In this document: positions 15,106 to 43,762 of the stretch, in pieces | How positions within the stretch are numbered: position 1 is the stretch's first letter | How the letters are laid out: the number at the start of each line of letters is the position of its first letter | Source: Leptospira barantonii | GTDB lineage: Bacteria > Spirochaetota > Leptospiria > Leptospirales > Leptospiraceae | Reading direction: 5' to 3' | Length of the DNA stretch: 64,000 nucleotides | NCBI RefSeq assembly: GCF_002811925.1 | Contig: NZ_NPDS01000009.1 | Coordinates: forward strand, 146,490 to 210,489 | Notes under the pieces: generated by a model | Database searches by the model: none | What the model was told of the DNA's origin: nothing | Seen by the model: the letters and a program-made list of their open reading frames with translations, nothing else | Position numbers and translations under genes: made by a program

Positions 15106-15135
15106 AAAAAAGCCGCAATCTCTTGCGGCTTTTTT
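15106..15135. terminator. bidirectional rho-independent terminator
   Basis: GCCGCAA at 15112-15118 pairs perfectly with TTGCGGC at 15123-15129 around TCTC, with an A run on the left and a T run on the right, so it serves both converging transcripts. Confidence 0.9.
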
Positions 15136-15162
15136 AATACTTTAGAAAATTCTAAACTAAGA

Positions 15163-16156
<994 letters not shown>

Positions 16157-16258
16157 GAGATACCTTTTATTCTTATTTCGAGCCTGCAAGTGAGGGTGAA
16201 AAGGCTCTAAATACAGGTTTCGAAAGAAGGGGCCTCTGGTAAACCGATTTTCCTGAGA

Positions 16259-17194
<936 letters not shown>

Positions 17195-17284
17195 ACAACT
17201 GTATGTACAGAAAACAAAATGGAACCTGTTTCGTAAATGAAAATAGCTAAGCGCCGAATCGTAGGAAGGTGTTGCTCGAGTTAA

Positions 17285-17306
17285 AAAATAGGGGCTTGGA
17301 AGCCCC
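17285..17306 (-). terminator. rho-independent terminator for the small minus-strand gene
   Basis: On the minus strand GGGGCT (17306-17301) pairs with AGCCCC (17296-17291) and is followed by TATTTTTTAA. It lies downstream of the gene at 17422-17742 and upstream of the carbamoyltransferase. Confidence 0.75.
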
Positions 17307-17354
17307 ATAAAGGTTCATGGTTTTTCGGGGACAAATGCGGTGGAGAAGCTCATC

Positions 17355-17397
17355 GAACTCAGCGACGTCGCTTCCTATGGGGCGCGACGTCAGGAAC
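17355..17397. repeat. short dispersed repeat, copy related to 30393-30430
   Basis: GAACTCAGCGACGTCGCTTCCTATGGGGCGCGACGTCAGG-type sequence. The block CTTCCTATGGGGCG and the flanking ACTCAG/GTCAG recur at 30393-30430. This copy also forms a hairpin: GACGTCGC (17364-17371) pairs with GCGACGTC (17384-17391). Confidence 0.5.
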
Positions 17398-17421
17398 AAA
17401 TTCGAGAAGAGAAAGAAAGAA

Positions 17422-17742
17422 TTAGGACGCGAGTTCTAACGCGATGAGCAAGTCCGGAAATCTGGTTTTTTGGGTGAATAGAATTCCGAGGATAAATCCT
17501 TTTCCGTCGGGACGAGCCACCTGTCTTTGAAGACTTCCTTGAAAACGAAACTGAAGATTCAAACCGGGAGAATCGATCTGACCGCTCACGGGAGAACCTT
17601 GGAGGAGGTTCAATTCTTCGGCGGAAGAAATCGTAATTCCTTCTTCCTTGAGTTTTAAGATCTCGAACGAATCGCTCAGTCCGTCTATTTGTAATTTTAA
17701 TCTTTGAAGATCTTTTGATGGGCTAAGGGGAATCCCTTCCAT
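17422..17742 (-). CDS. small conserved hypothetical, possibly PilZ-like
   Basis: 106 residues, no signal or membrane segment. The order of elements (SFEILKLKEEGITISS, then LNLQFRFQGSLQRQVARPDG, then FILGILFTQ) recalls the beta-barrel rhythm of PilZ domains, but the RxxxR and (D/N)xSxxG c-di-GMP motifs are not clear, so this is a weak suggestion. It has its own terminator. No functional partner is adjacent. Confidence 0.6.
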   Translation of the reverse strand: MEGIPLSPSKDLQRLKLQIDGLSDSFEILKLKEEGITISSAEELNLLQGSPVSGQIDSPGLNLQFRFQGSLQRQVARPDGKGFILGILFTQKTRFPDLLIALELAS

Positions 17743-17867
17743 ACGTTCACCTGTTCTTTGAATATGGGAAGAATGTAGCGTATTCCTATTACATTCGATT
17801 TACCCGAACAATACGAACGGGTAAAAAGCTCGGTTTAATTGCTGACAGTCGGCTTCGGAAAGAAAAC

Positions 17868-19499
<1,632 letters not shown>

Positions 19500-19832
19500 G
19501 CGCGATCGATTGCAAAGAATCTTCTTTTTACTTTTTTAAAAAAGTCGTCGGTGCGTAAGAATCTGATCCTTTTCGGAGTCTTACATTTTGTATTTGCACC
19601 AGATGTCTTTGAGGCGGAGAGACTTTTTTAGTCACTTCGCCTGTTTTTTTGTACGGACGTCGGTCGCGTCGATTCCGATCGGAACCGCCTTCATTTTCAG
19701 GTTTGAATGTTAAAAAAGAATAAAAAAGCCGGGCATAAATCCCGGCTTTTTTTGTGATTCCTTCAAAGCGGCGGTTTTGGTAACCGCCTACTTGGAAAGA
19801 ATCTACTTTAGGTAATTCTAAATTAGAATTTG
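19500..19832. other. 333-base intergenic region between prfC and the Fe-S protein gene
   Basis: It contains the strong terminator at 19722-19753 and otherwise about 220 bases without a convincing gene. On the minus strand a short frame ending near 19528 could encode about 35 basic residues from a GTG, but it has no further support. Confidence 0.5.
19722..19753. terminator. bidirectional rho-independent terminator
   Basis: GCCGGG (19728-19733) pairs with CCCGGC (19741-19746) around CATAAAT, with AAAAAA on the left and TTTTTTT on the right. It serves the minus-strand Fe-S protein gene and possibly prfC. Confidence 0.88.
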
Positions 19833-23355
<3,523 letters not shown>

Positions 23356-23406
23356 AGACGGTTTGCCGATTCTGATTTCAAATAAAGAAAGTCTTTAGAG
23401 GATAGG

Positions 23407-23772
23407 ATGATCAAAATTATAAACTTCACACTGGTGTTTATGATGGCTCTTGCCGCTTGCACCAAACAGATTCACGAAAGAATTCACATCGATACGGGCG
23501 TGACCGTGGAAACCCTGGGACCTCATAAATACAAACTCGTCGCAATCGGAGGGGCTTCCTCAACGTCCGTGGAAGAAAACGATATATTCAAAATGAAGAA
23601 TACTTCCTGCAACGCGGCCAAGTCGATCGCATCTAGAAAACTGGAAGAGTTGGAACCGGAACAAAAGAACAGACAATTCTTTATGGAAGCGACGAACACG
23701 AAATTTATAGACGACGGGGCTTATTGCGAAATCACGTATCACTACGAGCTACCCGTTCCTAAGAAACAGTAG
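23407..23772 (+). CDS. small putative lipoprotein
   Basis: 121 residues with a short signal peptide and lipobox LAAC at residues 15-18, so the mature protein starts at Cys18. The mature part is small and mixed; it has two more cysteines (NTSCN, GAYCE) that could pair. An [15 protein letters not shown] segment followed by a cysteine and a helix recalls small Leptospira outer-membrane-associated lipoproteins, function unknown. It lies 51 bases after mqnC; the last 14 bases overlap the convergent GGDEF gene. Confidence 0.7.
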   Translation: MIKIINFTLVFMMALAACTKQIHERIHIDTGVTVETLGPHKYKLVAIGGASSTSVEENDIFKMKNTSCNAAKSIASRKLEELEPEQKNRQFFMEATNTKFIDDGAYCEITYHYELPVPKKQ

Positions 23773-25090
23773 TCGAAGATCCGGAAATCTCTTTCGGAAA
23801 ATACCGAATGGGTTCGATGAAGGAAACCCGGTTACGACCTTTTTTCTTCGATTCGTAAAGAGCGGAGTCGATGGAATGATAGATATCGTCGAAGCTGAAT
23901 TCTTCCTCGGGCCCGAAGATACAAGCCCCGATCGAAACGGTGATCTTCACCGGATCTCCGTTTTTAGTCCGATACGAAAGTTCTTTTTCGGCGACATCGG
24001 TTCTTAACTTTTCGCAAAGAAGAGAAAGATCGTCCTTCTTAATCGCGTCGAGAAGAATACAAAATTCATCCCCGCCGATCCGAGAACAAATATCGGTCGC
24101 TCTGACTCTTTGTTTCATCACGTCCGAGATGGAACGGAGCGCGGAGTCTCCCGCCAAATGTCCGTACGAATCGTTGATTTCCTTTAGATAATCCATATCG
24201 AGAATGATCATCGCGAGGGAGAATTTATAACGTTGTGCTCTCTTTAAAAAAAGTTCGAACTGTTCGATCAGATATCTACGATTGTAGAGTCTTGTCAGTT
24301 CGTCCACCTTCGAGATCTTTTCGATCTGGATGTTCTTATCCCTAAGTTTGCTCACCGCCTTTTGGAGTTTTTTCTTGGCGCGGTGGTCCATCACTCTCCA
24401 AAAATTAATGAGAAGATTTCCGAAAACTCCGGTGAACAGATAGATCAAAACGTTTGCGAAGTCGTGTTGCAATGCCTTCGCGTTACCCGTAAGAGTCGTA
24501 CACAAAACCAAAGAAAAATAGAAGAGCGCGTTGAAAAAGATCACCGTGGTTCCCGTGAACCAAAGGAGAATATTCCCGCTCACAACCAAGGTTGTGTAAA
24601 AATGGAAGTAAAGACCCATTCTTTCCGAATCCAAAAACACGTACGGGAGAATGGAAAACACGATCGTGCCCGAGGAAAGAATGCTATATCGTTCAATTCT
24701 CTTGCGAAAAAAACTTTTCCATTTTATAAGTAGAAATGCGAAAAAAGCGGAGAGTCCGACGACCGTTAAACGTGAAAAAACTAAGATCCGATTTTCTTCT
24801 CCGAAAGGAGAGGCGCCGTCCGGAACCAAGGCGGAAAGAAAACTGATCCCGATACAGAAGAAAAAGTAGATCACGGTGGCTCTTCGAATATCGGGTTGGT
24901 AGATTCTCAAATAATCGTCCGGGAACGGGTTGAAAAAAACTCTCCGAGCCAGGAGTTTTATTTTTTGATTGTTGCCCAATGAGAATCTCATGTGTTTTGC
25001 AAAGGATCGGATAGGATCTCGGTTCCTCATTTTAAAAACGGTTCTGTATAAACAATCAGGATTTACAATCCCGGTTCCGACGATTCCCAT
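23759..25090 (-). CDS. GGDEF-domain protein (diguanylate cyclase), membrane-bound
   Basis: 443 residues from ATG 25090; starts at 25030 or 24991 are possible because none has a clear ribosome-binding site. The N-terminal half holds six hydrophobic segments (about residues 70-215), then a coiled-coil linker and a C-terminal GGDEF domain with the active signature [10 protein letters not shown] and the preceding [18 protein letters not shown] metal/substrate segment, ending [13 protein letters not shown]. An RxxD I-site is seen five residues before GGDEF (RVRATD). Predicted to make c-di-GMP. Confidence 0.9.
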   Translation of the reverse strand: MGIVGTGIVNPDCLYRTVFKMRNRDPIRSFAKHMRFSLGNNQKIKLLARRVFFNPFPDDYLRIYQPDIRRATVIYFFFCIGISFLSALVPDGASPFGEENRILVFSRLTVVGLSAFFAFLLIKWKSFFRKRIERYSILSSGTIVFSILPYVFLDSERMGLYFHFYTTLVVSGNILLWFTGTTVIFFNALFYFSLVLCTTLTGNAKALQHDFANVLIYLFTGVFGNLLINFWRVMDHRAKKKLQKAVSKLRDKNIQIEKISKVDELTRLYNRRYLIEQFELFLKRAQRYKFSLAMIILDMDYLKEINDSYGHLAGDSALRSISDVMKQRVRATDICSRIGGDEFCILLDAIKKDDLSLLCEKLRTDVAEKELSYRTKNGDPVKITVSIGACIFGPEEEFSFDDIYHSIDSALYESKKKGRNRVSFIEPIRYFPKEISGSSTTVS

Positions 25091-25111
25091 CGGTTTTGCC
25101 GCTACTCGTTG

Positions 25112-25959
<848 letters not shown>

Positions 25960-26002
25960 TTTCTCATTTTCGGAAAAAAATGAGATTCTATGCAGGCAAA
26001 AA

Positions 26003-26713
<711 letters not shown>

Positions 26714-26771
26714 TTTCTTTTTACCTTTGCTTGATTTTCCTCGGACACGGAGAAAATAGGAAGAACCTCTT

Positions 26772-28027
<1,256 letters not shown>

Positions 28028-28031
<4 letters not shown>

Positions 28032-29113
28032 ACCGGAACGACGGTACAGGAAAGGATTTAACGATTCCTACGGTTCTTGTCTACGCGGATCTCCACGAGT
28101 TCGAGGGAGAATTTCCCGAAATCTACAAACAAGAATGGGAATCCGCCAAATCCGTGGATGCGATCTTAGAATTGTTAAACGAATTGGGGGAAAAAGCGGA
28201 ACTTATTTTTACCCCGGAAGAACTTTCCAAAAACGTAATGCGTTATTCCGACTTGGAATTCCGGGAGCGTCCCGTTCTTTTTCATCTGATGGAAGGTTTT
28301 CGTTCGAGAAATAGGGAAGCCTTAATTCCTGCGGTCGCGGAAATGTTCGGTTTTCCTCATACCGGATCGGATTCTTACGCACAAAACGTTTCTTTGGACA
28401 AAAATCTTACGAGGATCTTTGCCGATTCGATCGGAGTTCCGATCGTTTTAGGATTTCCGATCCGATCTCCAAAAGACTATGAAGTCCCGGAAGGATTCTC
28501 CTTTCCCGGTTTTTTAAAACCCGCCGGAGAAGGTTCGAGCCTCGGAGTCGGAGAGGAAAGTGTCGTCATAGACGCAAACGATCTGCGTTTGAAATTGTCC
28601 TCAAAGCCGTCCGAATTTTTTCCGTATCTTATGGAAGAATACTTAAAAGGAACTGAATATACGATTTCCGTAATGGGTTCGAAGGTCGTCGGTTATCGAG
28701 CGAGTTCCGCGGGCAGATTGGTTCTCAAAGAAGATCTGAAAGTGGAGGATGTCTACGGGGAAAAAACGAAATCGAAAAGTGTTATGCCTGAAACTCTTGT
28801 TTTCGATTGTGAAACCGATTTGGAAACGTTCCTTCAGGAACAAAGTCTTCTTCTTTGCAGAACGCTCGAAACCTCTGGACCTGCAAGACTGGATTGGAAA
28901 ACGGATTCCTTAGGGAATCCTTTCTTTCTGGAAATCAATCTCACTCCGGGTTTGTCTCCGTTTTATTCCACCTTTCCGATTTGTTATCGTCAGAGCTTGG
29001 GGGACGAAAAAACCTTGTTTCAAGAGATTTTAAAAATAGCTCGTTCGGATTTTGAAACCGATCGATTCGCTTATTCCAAAAAGAAAACCGGAAATTTATT
29101 AACTCGTAAATAA
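28028..29113 (+). CDS. ATP-grasp ligase, D-alanine-D-alanine ligase-like
   Basis: 361 residues from ATG 28028, which overlaps the radical SAM stop; upstream in-frame codons lie inside that gene. Motifs: [13 protein letters not shown] (ATP-binding loop), [13 protein letters not shown], and [23 protein letters not shown] with the Mg-binding E and N. Such enzymes join two carboxyl/amino partners through an acyl-phosphate. Cell-wall Ddl would normally lie among mur genes; the coupling to an aminomutase and a diiron protein suggests instead a ligase for a modified amino acid or dipeptide (inference). Confidence 0.85.
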
Positions 29114-29122
29114 GATCAGAAA

Positions 29123-29815
29123 ATGCAAACCGTGCAGAATCCCAGTGCCTCTCAAACATCCGTTTCTACTTCCACCTCCTTTCGTAATACTTTAGAAGAA
29201 TCGGTTCGCAATCATCCGGTTCTTACCTCCAATCGTTGGCTTGAACAAAGGGAAAGAAGAATGGAAAAAGAAGACCTTCTTCTTTGGCTCAGACAAGAAT
29301 ACTTCGTAAGCGTGGATTTTGTGAATTGGTTTTTGAATACGGCGGCCGTTTCAGATTCCGTGGAAGCGAAGATCGTTCTGGTTCAGAATATCTGGGAAGA
29401 ATTGGGAGAGGGTAAGGCCGAGGATTCTCACGTTCGTATCTTGAGTAAATTTCTTTCGGATATGGGCGAAGTCGTGGAAGACGAACATAAACTTCCCGAA
29501 ACAAAGGCCTATCTCGATCTGATGCAAAAAATCACAAGAACCGATTTTTATTCCGCTTTGGGCGCGCTCGGACCCGCCAACGAATATTTGCTAAAATTAG
29601 AATATTCCAGAATGTTTAAGTCTTACAGGGATTTGAAGGAAAGAATGATTCTTCCCGAAGGAAAATTCTTTCAGGTCAATCTGGACGCCGACGAATCCCA
29701 CGCCGAAAAACTGTTTCGTCTGATCGAAGTCGTTGCCGACACGGATGATAAAAAAAATCGAGTGCTGGAAGGCAATCGTCTTGCTTTGGATGCGAGGCTC
29801 GTTTTTTACGAAGGT

Positions 29816-29839
<24 letters not shown>
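29123..29839 (+). CDS. iron-containing redox enzyme family (haem-oxygenase-like diiron) protein
   Basis: 238 residues, nine bases after the ligase gene. All-helical; candidate iron ligands in the right order are E93/E94 ([10 protein letters not shown]), H103 (EDSHVRIL), E154 ([10 protein letters not shown]) and H193 with D188/D190 ([14 protein letters not shown]). Members of this scaffold (UndA, BesC, SznF-type, CADD) oxidise or cleave amino and fatty acids. The C-terminal end overlaps the convergent DCC-family gene by 24 bases. Third member of the presumed biosynthetic operon. Confidence 0.78.
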
Positions 29840-30160
<321 letters not shown>

Positions 30161-30199
30161 GTGTATTCACCTTTTTGAATGTGATATTGAAGAGCGTCC

Positions 30200-30344
30200 G
30201 TCGGAGCTACGACGAATTTTCGTGGAAATCGGCCCCACCCGCGTTTGGGTGGTGGGGAGAGGTGGCGGGCAAAATTCACGATAAAATCCTTATCATACAA
30301 AAGACCATTCGGCAAGAATAAATCAATCCTGTGGGAACTCCTAC
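30200..30344. repeat. dispersed intergenic repeat, copy B (145 bp)
   Basis: Left end GTCGGAGCTACGAC (30200-30213), G/C block 30233-30269 (CCCCACCC...TTTGGGTGGTGGGG), right end GTGGGAACTCCTAC (30331-30344). It matches the reverse complement of 11979-12131 in order and spacing. No coding capacity is supported. Confidence 0.65.
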
Positions 30345-30410
30345 GGATCTGCTCGTTTGCCATCTCGCTTCCGAACTCAAGCGCTACTTCCAAACTCAGT
30401 GACTCACTTC

Positions 30411-31535
<1,125 letters not shown>

Positions 31536-31550
31536 TCTTTTTTGATTCGA

Positions 31551-33265
<1,715 letters not shown>

Positions 33266-33356
33266 CGTATTCCCCCTTGTATGCATTCAGTATAAAAATC
33301 ATTCTTAATTTTGCAAGGATAGTTTACAAACTCGGATGAAAAGTCGTATGATGCGC

Positions 33357-33394
<38 letters not shown>

Positions 33395-33411
33395 CAAAAA
33401 CATAGACTCTA

Positions 33412-34530
<1,119 letters not shown>

Positions 34531-34544
34531 AACGGAATTTGACA

Positions 34545-35572
<1,028 letters not shown>

Positions 35573-35576
<4 letters not shown>

Positions 35577-36865
35577 CTCAGAACGTTTATCAGGAAAGAA
35601 TCTCGGAAGTTCAAAAAAAACTCAAAGAAGGAGAGGTCCTGATCGTTTTTGCGGCTTCTCATCTGATTCGAAATCGAGACGTTGAGTATAAATTCCGTCA
35701 GGACTCGGACTATTACTATCTCACCGGTCTGGATGAATCGGACGGTATTCTAATATTAAAAAATTCTTATAAAGCGATCTTTGTTCTTCCGAAGGACAAG
35801 GAAAAAGAGATCTGGACGGGAATCCGGATCGGAAAGGACAAGGCGAAGGAACTTTTAAATCTGGACGAAACATTCGATACGGTCGAATGGGAATCCAAAC
35901 TCGACGAGATTCTTCTCAATCAACATACTCTATTTCATTTTTTCGGAAGGGATCTCGTTCGCGATACGAAACTGATCGAGTGGATTCATTCCCTCAATCA
36001 AAGATCGAGAGAGGGTAAGTTCGGTCCGAGAAGAATCGAATCTCCCGATTTTTTGCATTGGATGAGAATGTTCAAATCTCCTTCCGAGATTTCCGCTTTG
36101 CAAGAATCCGCAAGAATCACCGCCCTCGGTCATGAACGATTGATGCGAGAATCGAAACCGGGTATGTTCGAATACGAACTCGAAGCGATCCTTGAATCCG
36201 AATATCTAAAACACGGAGCCTGGGGTGGCGGTTACGGACATATCGTCGCGGGTGGAAAGAATGCGACGATTCTTCATTATACGTCTAACAACTGTCAGTT
36301 GAACGAAGGAGAACTCGTGCTTGTGGACAGCGGCGCGGAAAAAGGATATTATACCGCGGACGTTACTCGAAATTTTCCCGTGGGCAAAAAATTCTCATCC
36401 GAACAAAAGGCTGTCTATGAAGTCGTTTTAAAAGCGCAGAAAGAAGCGGTTGCGGGCACAAAGGAAGGAGTCGAGTTCGTCGCGATTCACAATCAGGCCG
36501 TAAAAACGCTCGTAGAAGGTTTAAAGGATCTCGGTCTTTTGGACGGTTCCGTCGATTCCATTTTGGAAAAAGGAACATTCAGAAAGTATTATATGCACAG
36601 AACCAGTCATTATCTGGGAATGGACGTCCACGACGTTGGAACGTATTACCAAAACGGTTCTTCCAAAAAACTGGAAAACGGTCAGGTCATTACGATCGAA
36701 CCCGGTCTTTACTTCGATCCTACGGATCCTGAAATTCCCGAAAAATTTCGCGGGATCGGAATCCGAATCGAAGACGACGTTCTTGTGCAAGGTGCAAGTC
36801 CGGTGAATCTGACTTCCATGATTCCCAAAGAGGTGGATGAAATCGAAGCGAGAAAGAACGGATAA
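35573..36865 (+). CDS. pepP: Xaa-Pro aminopeptidase (aminopeptidase P)
   Basis: 430 residues from ATG 35573, which overlaps the heptosyltransferase stop (ATGA) and follows AAAGGAAA; a longer upstream frame lies inside that gene. N-terminal AMP_N domain (YKFRQDSDYYYLTGL), C-terminal M24 pita-bread fold with the five metal ligands: two Asp in VDSGAEKGYYTADVTR, His in HRTSHYLGMDVHD, Glu in ITIEPGLYF and Glu in IGIRIEDDVLV. It removes N-terminal residues before proline. Confidence 0.92.
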
Positions 36866-37023
36866 ACGATTTCTTCCGCGTTAAACGTCTTTTGCGTTTC
36901 GATCGTTCTAAAACCGCTTAGAAAAAGATTCCTATTTTATTAAACGACTTGTAAGTTCCCCAAATTTTTCTTTTTTTCCTTGTCGAAACCGGGAGAAACG
37001 TTAGTTATATCGTTTCTTGAGGT

Positions 37024-39609
<2,586 letters not shown>

Positions 39610-39873
39610 AAACCGACCTCGCATTCTTCCATGTCCGATTAATAAATTTCTGATTGTCCTTAGAGCGGACTCGAAATTTATGACATTAGCGAACCGTTCT
39701 ATTCCATAAAAACACACCGAACGTTCGTAGATAAATATTTTCTCGCAAATACGACTTTCTGCTTAGCATCGTTTGAGCGGATCTTTAAAGCGAATTTTAA
39801 GATGAGTCCTCGAATTTTCTTCGAAGGTTCTAAGGATTCTTTTTTAAGTCGCGTTTTGTGGGGGATAGATAGA

Positions 39874-42483
39874 ATGTCGGGTTTTCGCTTAAAGGTTATT
39901 TTTGTTCTTGTTTTACTTTTTTGTTTTTTGACCGCAAGAGAAGTCTCTTCGGAGTCCATTCAAAAAATTGAATCCTTTGAAACAGTGACGAGTTTGAATT
40001 CAACCGAACTCCACGGTTGGGAAGTCACCACCGATGAAGTCGATCCGATCGCGTTTTCCAAATCCTATTTGAGCGGTAACAAATCGCAAAACTTTCGAAC
40101 CGTAAAACATAAGATTCCCGGGGTCTACATTCTGAAAGATTCCGATACGAACACCAAAACCGCATTTCTCATTAAAAAATTCATTGCTCCCAAGTCCTGG
40201 TCCGTCGCCGGACTTGCGGTAAGACTCGGAACGATTTCGGATAAGGACGAAACGTATCTGAACGGAGTTCTGATCGGCAAAACGGGAGACTTCAACGAAG
40301 CCGATAAACCTCAAGCTTACGATAAGATCCGAGTGTATTCGATTCCCACGGAGCTGATCGTCAAGGGAGGGGAGAATCTTTTGATCATAAAGGTACAGGG
40401 ATTCTTTTCTAAAAAACTCGGGATCGAACAGGATCGTACCGAAATCGGAAACGCGTTTCTTGTTTATAAGGATTTTTACGACGGAGAATATCTCAAGCTC
40501 GGTTTTTTGATCGTGTATTCCACTGTGGGGTTTTTCTTTTTGTTTCTTTATCTGAGAAAAAGATCCAGTAAGGAGAATTTTTATTACGGTTTATTCACGG
40601 TTCTTCTCGTGATCTATCAGTTTTTAAGAAACCAGACCAAATACGACATAGGAATCGATCTTATCTATTTAAAGAAAATTGAATATATCGCGGTTGCGTT
40701 TTTGATGCCGGTCGCTTATCGGTTTAACCGGTTCTATTTCAAATTTCCGAAGGCCGCGGTTACGAACGTTCTGGACGTGATCTTCATTCTGATCGGATGT
40801 TTTTATCTCGTCACGAACGACGTGAATTTATACAGCCAGGTCAACAAACACGTCGTTCAGATGTTGTATCTTCCCTACGTAGGTTATATGCTCTACTATC
40901 TCGTAAAACGTCTGATCGAAAAGGAAAAGGATGCGCTTTTGATTTTGATCGCAGTTTTGATCGTCGTGATCGCGTCCACGATCGACGCGCTGACGACCCG
41001 AAACGTAATTCTTTTTCCGAGACTTCTCGTTTATGCGTTTTTCGTTTTTATCCTGAGTGTCGCCACCATTCTCGCCAATCGTTACGTAAGTTTGAATAAG
41101 GTCGTCGAGGAACTCAACGAGGATCTGGAAAAGAAAGTGATCCAAAGAACGCGAGAATTGAACGATACGTTGACCGAGGTGAAAACTCTAAAGATTCAAC
41201 AGGACGCGGATTACTTTCTGACCTCGCTGTTGATCAATCCTCTTTCCACGAACCATAACCGAAGTTCCGTGATCAAAACCGACTTTTACACCAAACAGAA
41301 AAAATCGTTCGAGTTTAAGAATCGAACCTACGAAATCGGAGGAGACATCAATATTTCCGGGAACATAAAACTCGGAGAAACACGTTATGCGGCGTTTGTA
41401 AACGGAGACGCGATGGGTAAGTCCATTCAAGGCGCGGGTGGCGCGCTCGTAATGGGAACGGTGTTCAATTCCATTCTCGCTCGAACGATCAACACCGAAT
41501 TGAACCTCTTAACTCCTGAGTTGTGGTTGAAACGAGCCTTTCAGGAATTACAAAGTATCTTCGAATCCTTCGACGGATCCATGTATATCTCGGCGATCCT
41601 CGGACTTGTGGAAGAGGGAACGGGCAGACTTCTTTTTATCAACGCGGAACATCCGAACGCGGTTTTATACAGGGATAGAAAGGCGAGTTTTATTCAAGAC
41701 GAATTGGATCTTAGAAAGCTCGGAATTCCCGGCAACGAAACCCTTTTTTCAGTCAAAGAATTTCAAATGGAAAACGGAGACGTATTGATTCTCGGTTCGG
41801 ACGGAAGGGACGATATTCTTTTGGGAATGGACGGTGATTCCCGAATTTTAAACGAGGACGAGACCGCGTTCTTGAAAAGAGTGGAAGAGGCCGACGGCGA
41901 TTTAAAAGAAATCCATTCTCATATCGTCAAACAGGGAGAATTGACGGACGATTTTACTCTATTAAAAATTTCGTATATTCCGGTTTTAGCGAACGGTCTT
42001 TCTTACGGAGAGGATTATTTCCGAAAGGAATTGAAGACGGCCAAGGAATTTCTAAGAACGAACGAATACACAAAGGCGATCGAGGTTCTGGAGAACGTTC
42101 AAAAACTTAGGATTGCGGACGAGGAATCGTTGTGGCTTCTCGGAAAAAGTTATATGAAGGAAAAACAATACGTTCGTGCGGAGAATTGTTTCAAGCGGCT
42201 TTTGTTTATCAAACCGGATCAATGCGAATATCTATACTATCTTTCGTATTGTGCTAAGATCAATAAGAACTACGCCGAGGCGGTTGCGATCGGAGAAAAA
42301 TTATTCTCATTGGAACCGGATCATATCCGAAACCTGATCAATCTCGCTGATCTTTATCGTATGTTGAAGAATTTCAAGTTGGCCGAGGATTTGGTCGATC
42401 GCGCGCTTGATATCACACCCGAATACGAACACGCTCTCGCGGTAAAACGGGCGATCGGAAATTCGAGCGCGGGAATCGTTTAG
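39874..42483 (+). CDS. 7TM sensor with SpoIIE-type PP2C phosphatase and TPR domains (copy 2)
   Basis: 869 residues from ATG 39874, with GGGGGAT upstream; an in-frame ATG at 39802 lacks that site. Same architecture as copy 1: signal peptide, jelly-roll (LAVRLGTISDKDETYLNGV), seven helices, coiled coil, PP2C (VNGDAMGKSIQGAGG, INAEHPNAVLY, GSDGRDDIL) and TPR (LWLLGKSYMKEKQYVRAENC). The phosphatase parts are far more alike than the sensors, suggesting different signals with a shared output. No anti-sigma partner is adjacent. Confidence 0.87.
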   Translation: MSGFRLKVIFVLVLLFCFLTAREVSSESIQKIESFETVTSLNSTELHGWEVTTDEVDPIAFSKSYLSGNKSQNFRTVKHKIPGVYILKDSDTNTKTAFLIKKFIAPKSWSVAGLAVRLGTISDKDETYLNGVLIGKTGDFNEADKPQAYDKIRVYSIPTELIVKGGENLLIIKVQGFFSKKLGIEQDRTEIGNAFLVYKDFYDGEYLKLGFLIVYSTVGFFFLFLYLRKRSSKENFYYGLFTVLLVIYQFLRNQTKYDIGIDLIYLKKIEYIAVAFLMPVAYRFNRFYFKFPKAAVTNVLDVIFILIGCFYLVTNDVNLYSQVNKHVVQMLYLPYVGYMLYYLVKRLIEKEKDALLILIAVLIVVIASTIDALTTRNVILFPRLLVYAFFVFILSVATILANRYVSLNKVVEELNEDLEKKVIQRTRELNDTLTEVKTLKIQQDADYFLTSLLINPLSTNHNRSSVIKTDFYTKQKKSFEFKNRTYEIGGDINISGNIKLGETRYAAFVNGDAMGKSIQGAGGALVMGTVFNSILARTINTELNLLTPELWLKRAFQELQSIFESFDGSMYISAILGLVEEGTGRLLFINAEHPNAVLYRDRKASFIQDELDLRKLGIPGNETLFSVKEFQMENGDVLILGSDGRDDILLGMDGDSRILNEDETAFLKRVEEADGDLKEIHSHIVKQGELTDDFTLLKISYIPVLANGLSYGEDYFRKELKTAKEFLRTNEYTKAIEVLENVQKLRIADEESLWLLGKSYMKEKQYVRAENCFKRLLFIKPDQCEYLYYLSYCAKINKNYAEAVAIGEKLFSLEPDHIRNLINLADLYRMLKNFKLAEDLVDRALDITPEYEHALAVKRAIGNSSAGIV

Positions 42484-42525
42484 GCCTTAGTATCTTAAGT
42501 TTTTAAACAAAGACACGAAATCGGA

Positions 42526-43707
<1,182 letters not shown>

Positions 43708-43762
43708 AATTCTTGGACCATTCTACCCTTAGGAAGGGTTTTCGGAAAGAATTTTAGAAACT

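Noticed and set aside
19528..19640. Short basic minus-strand frame downstream of prfC
   Set aside because: At most about 35 residues from a GTG, no family and no conserved context; kept only as a note in the intergenic entry.
39699..39959. 86-codon minus-strand frame before copy 2 of the SpoIIE gene
   Set aside because: Lys/Arg-rich, overlaps the real start and signal peptide, no ribosome-binding site or family.
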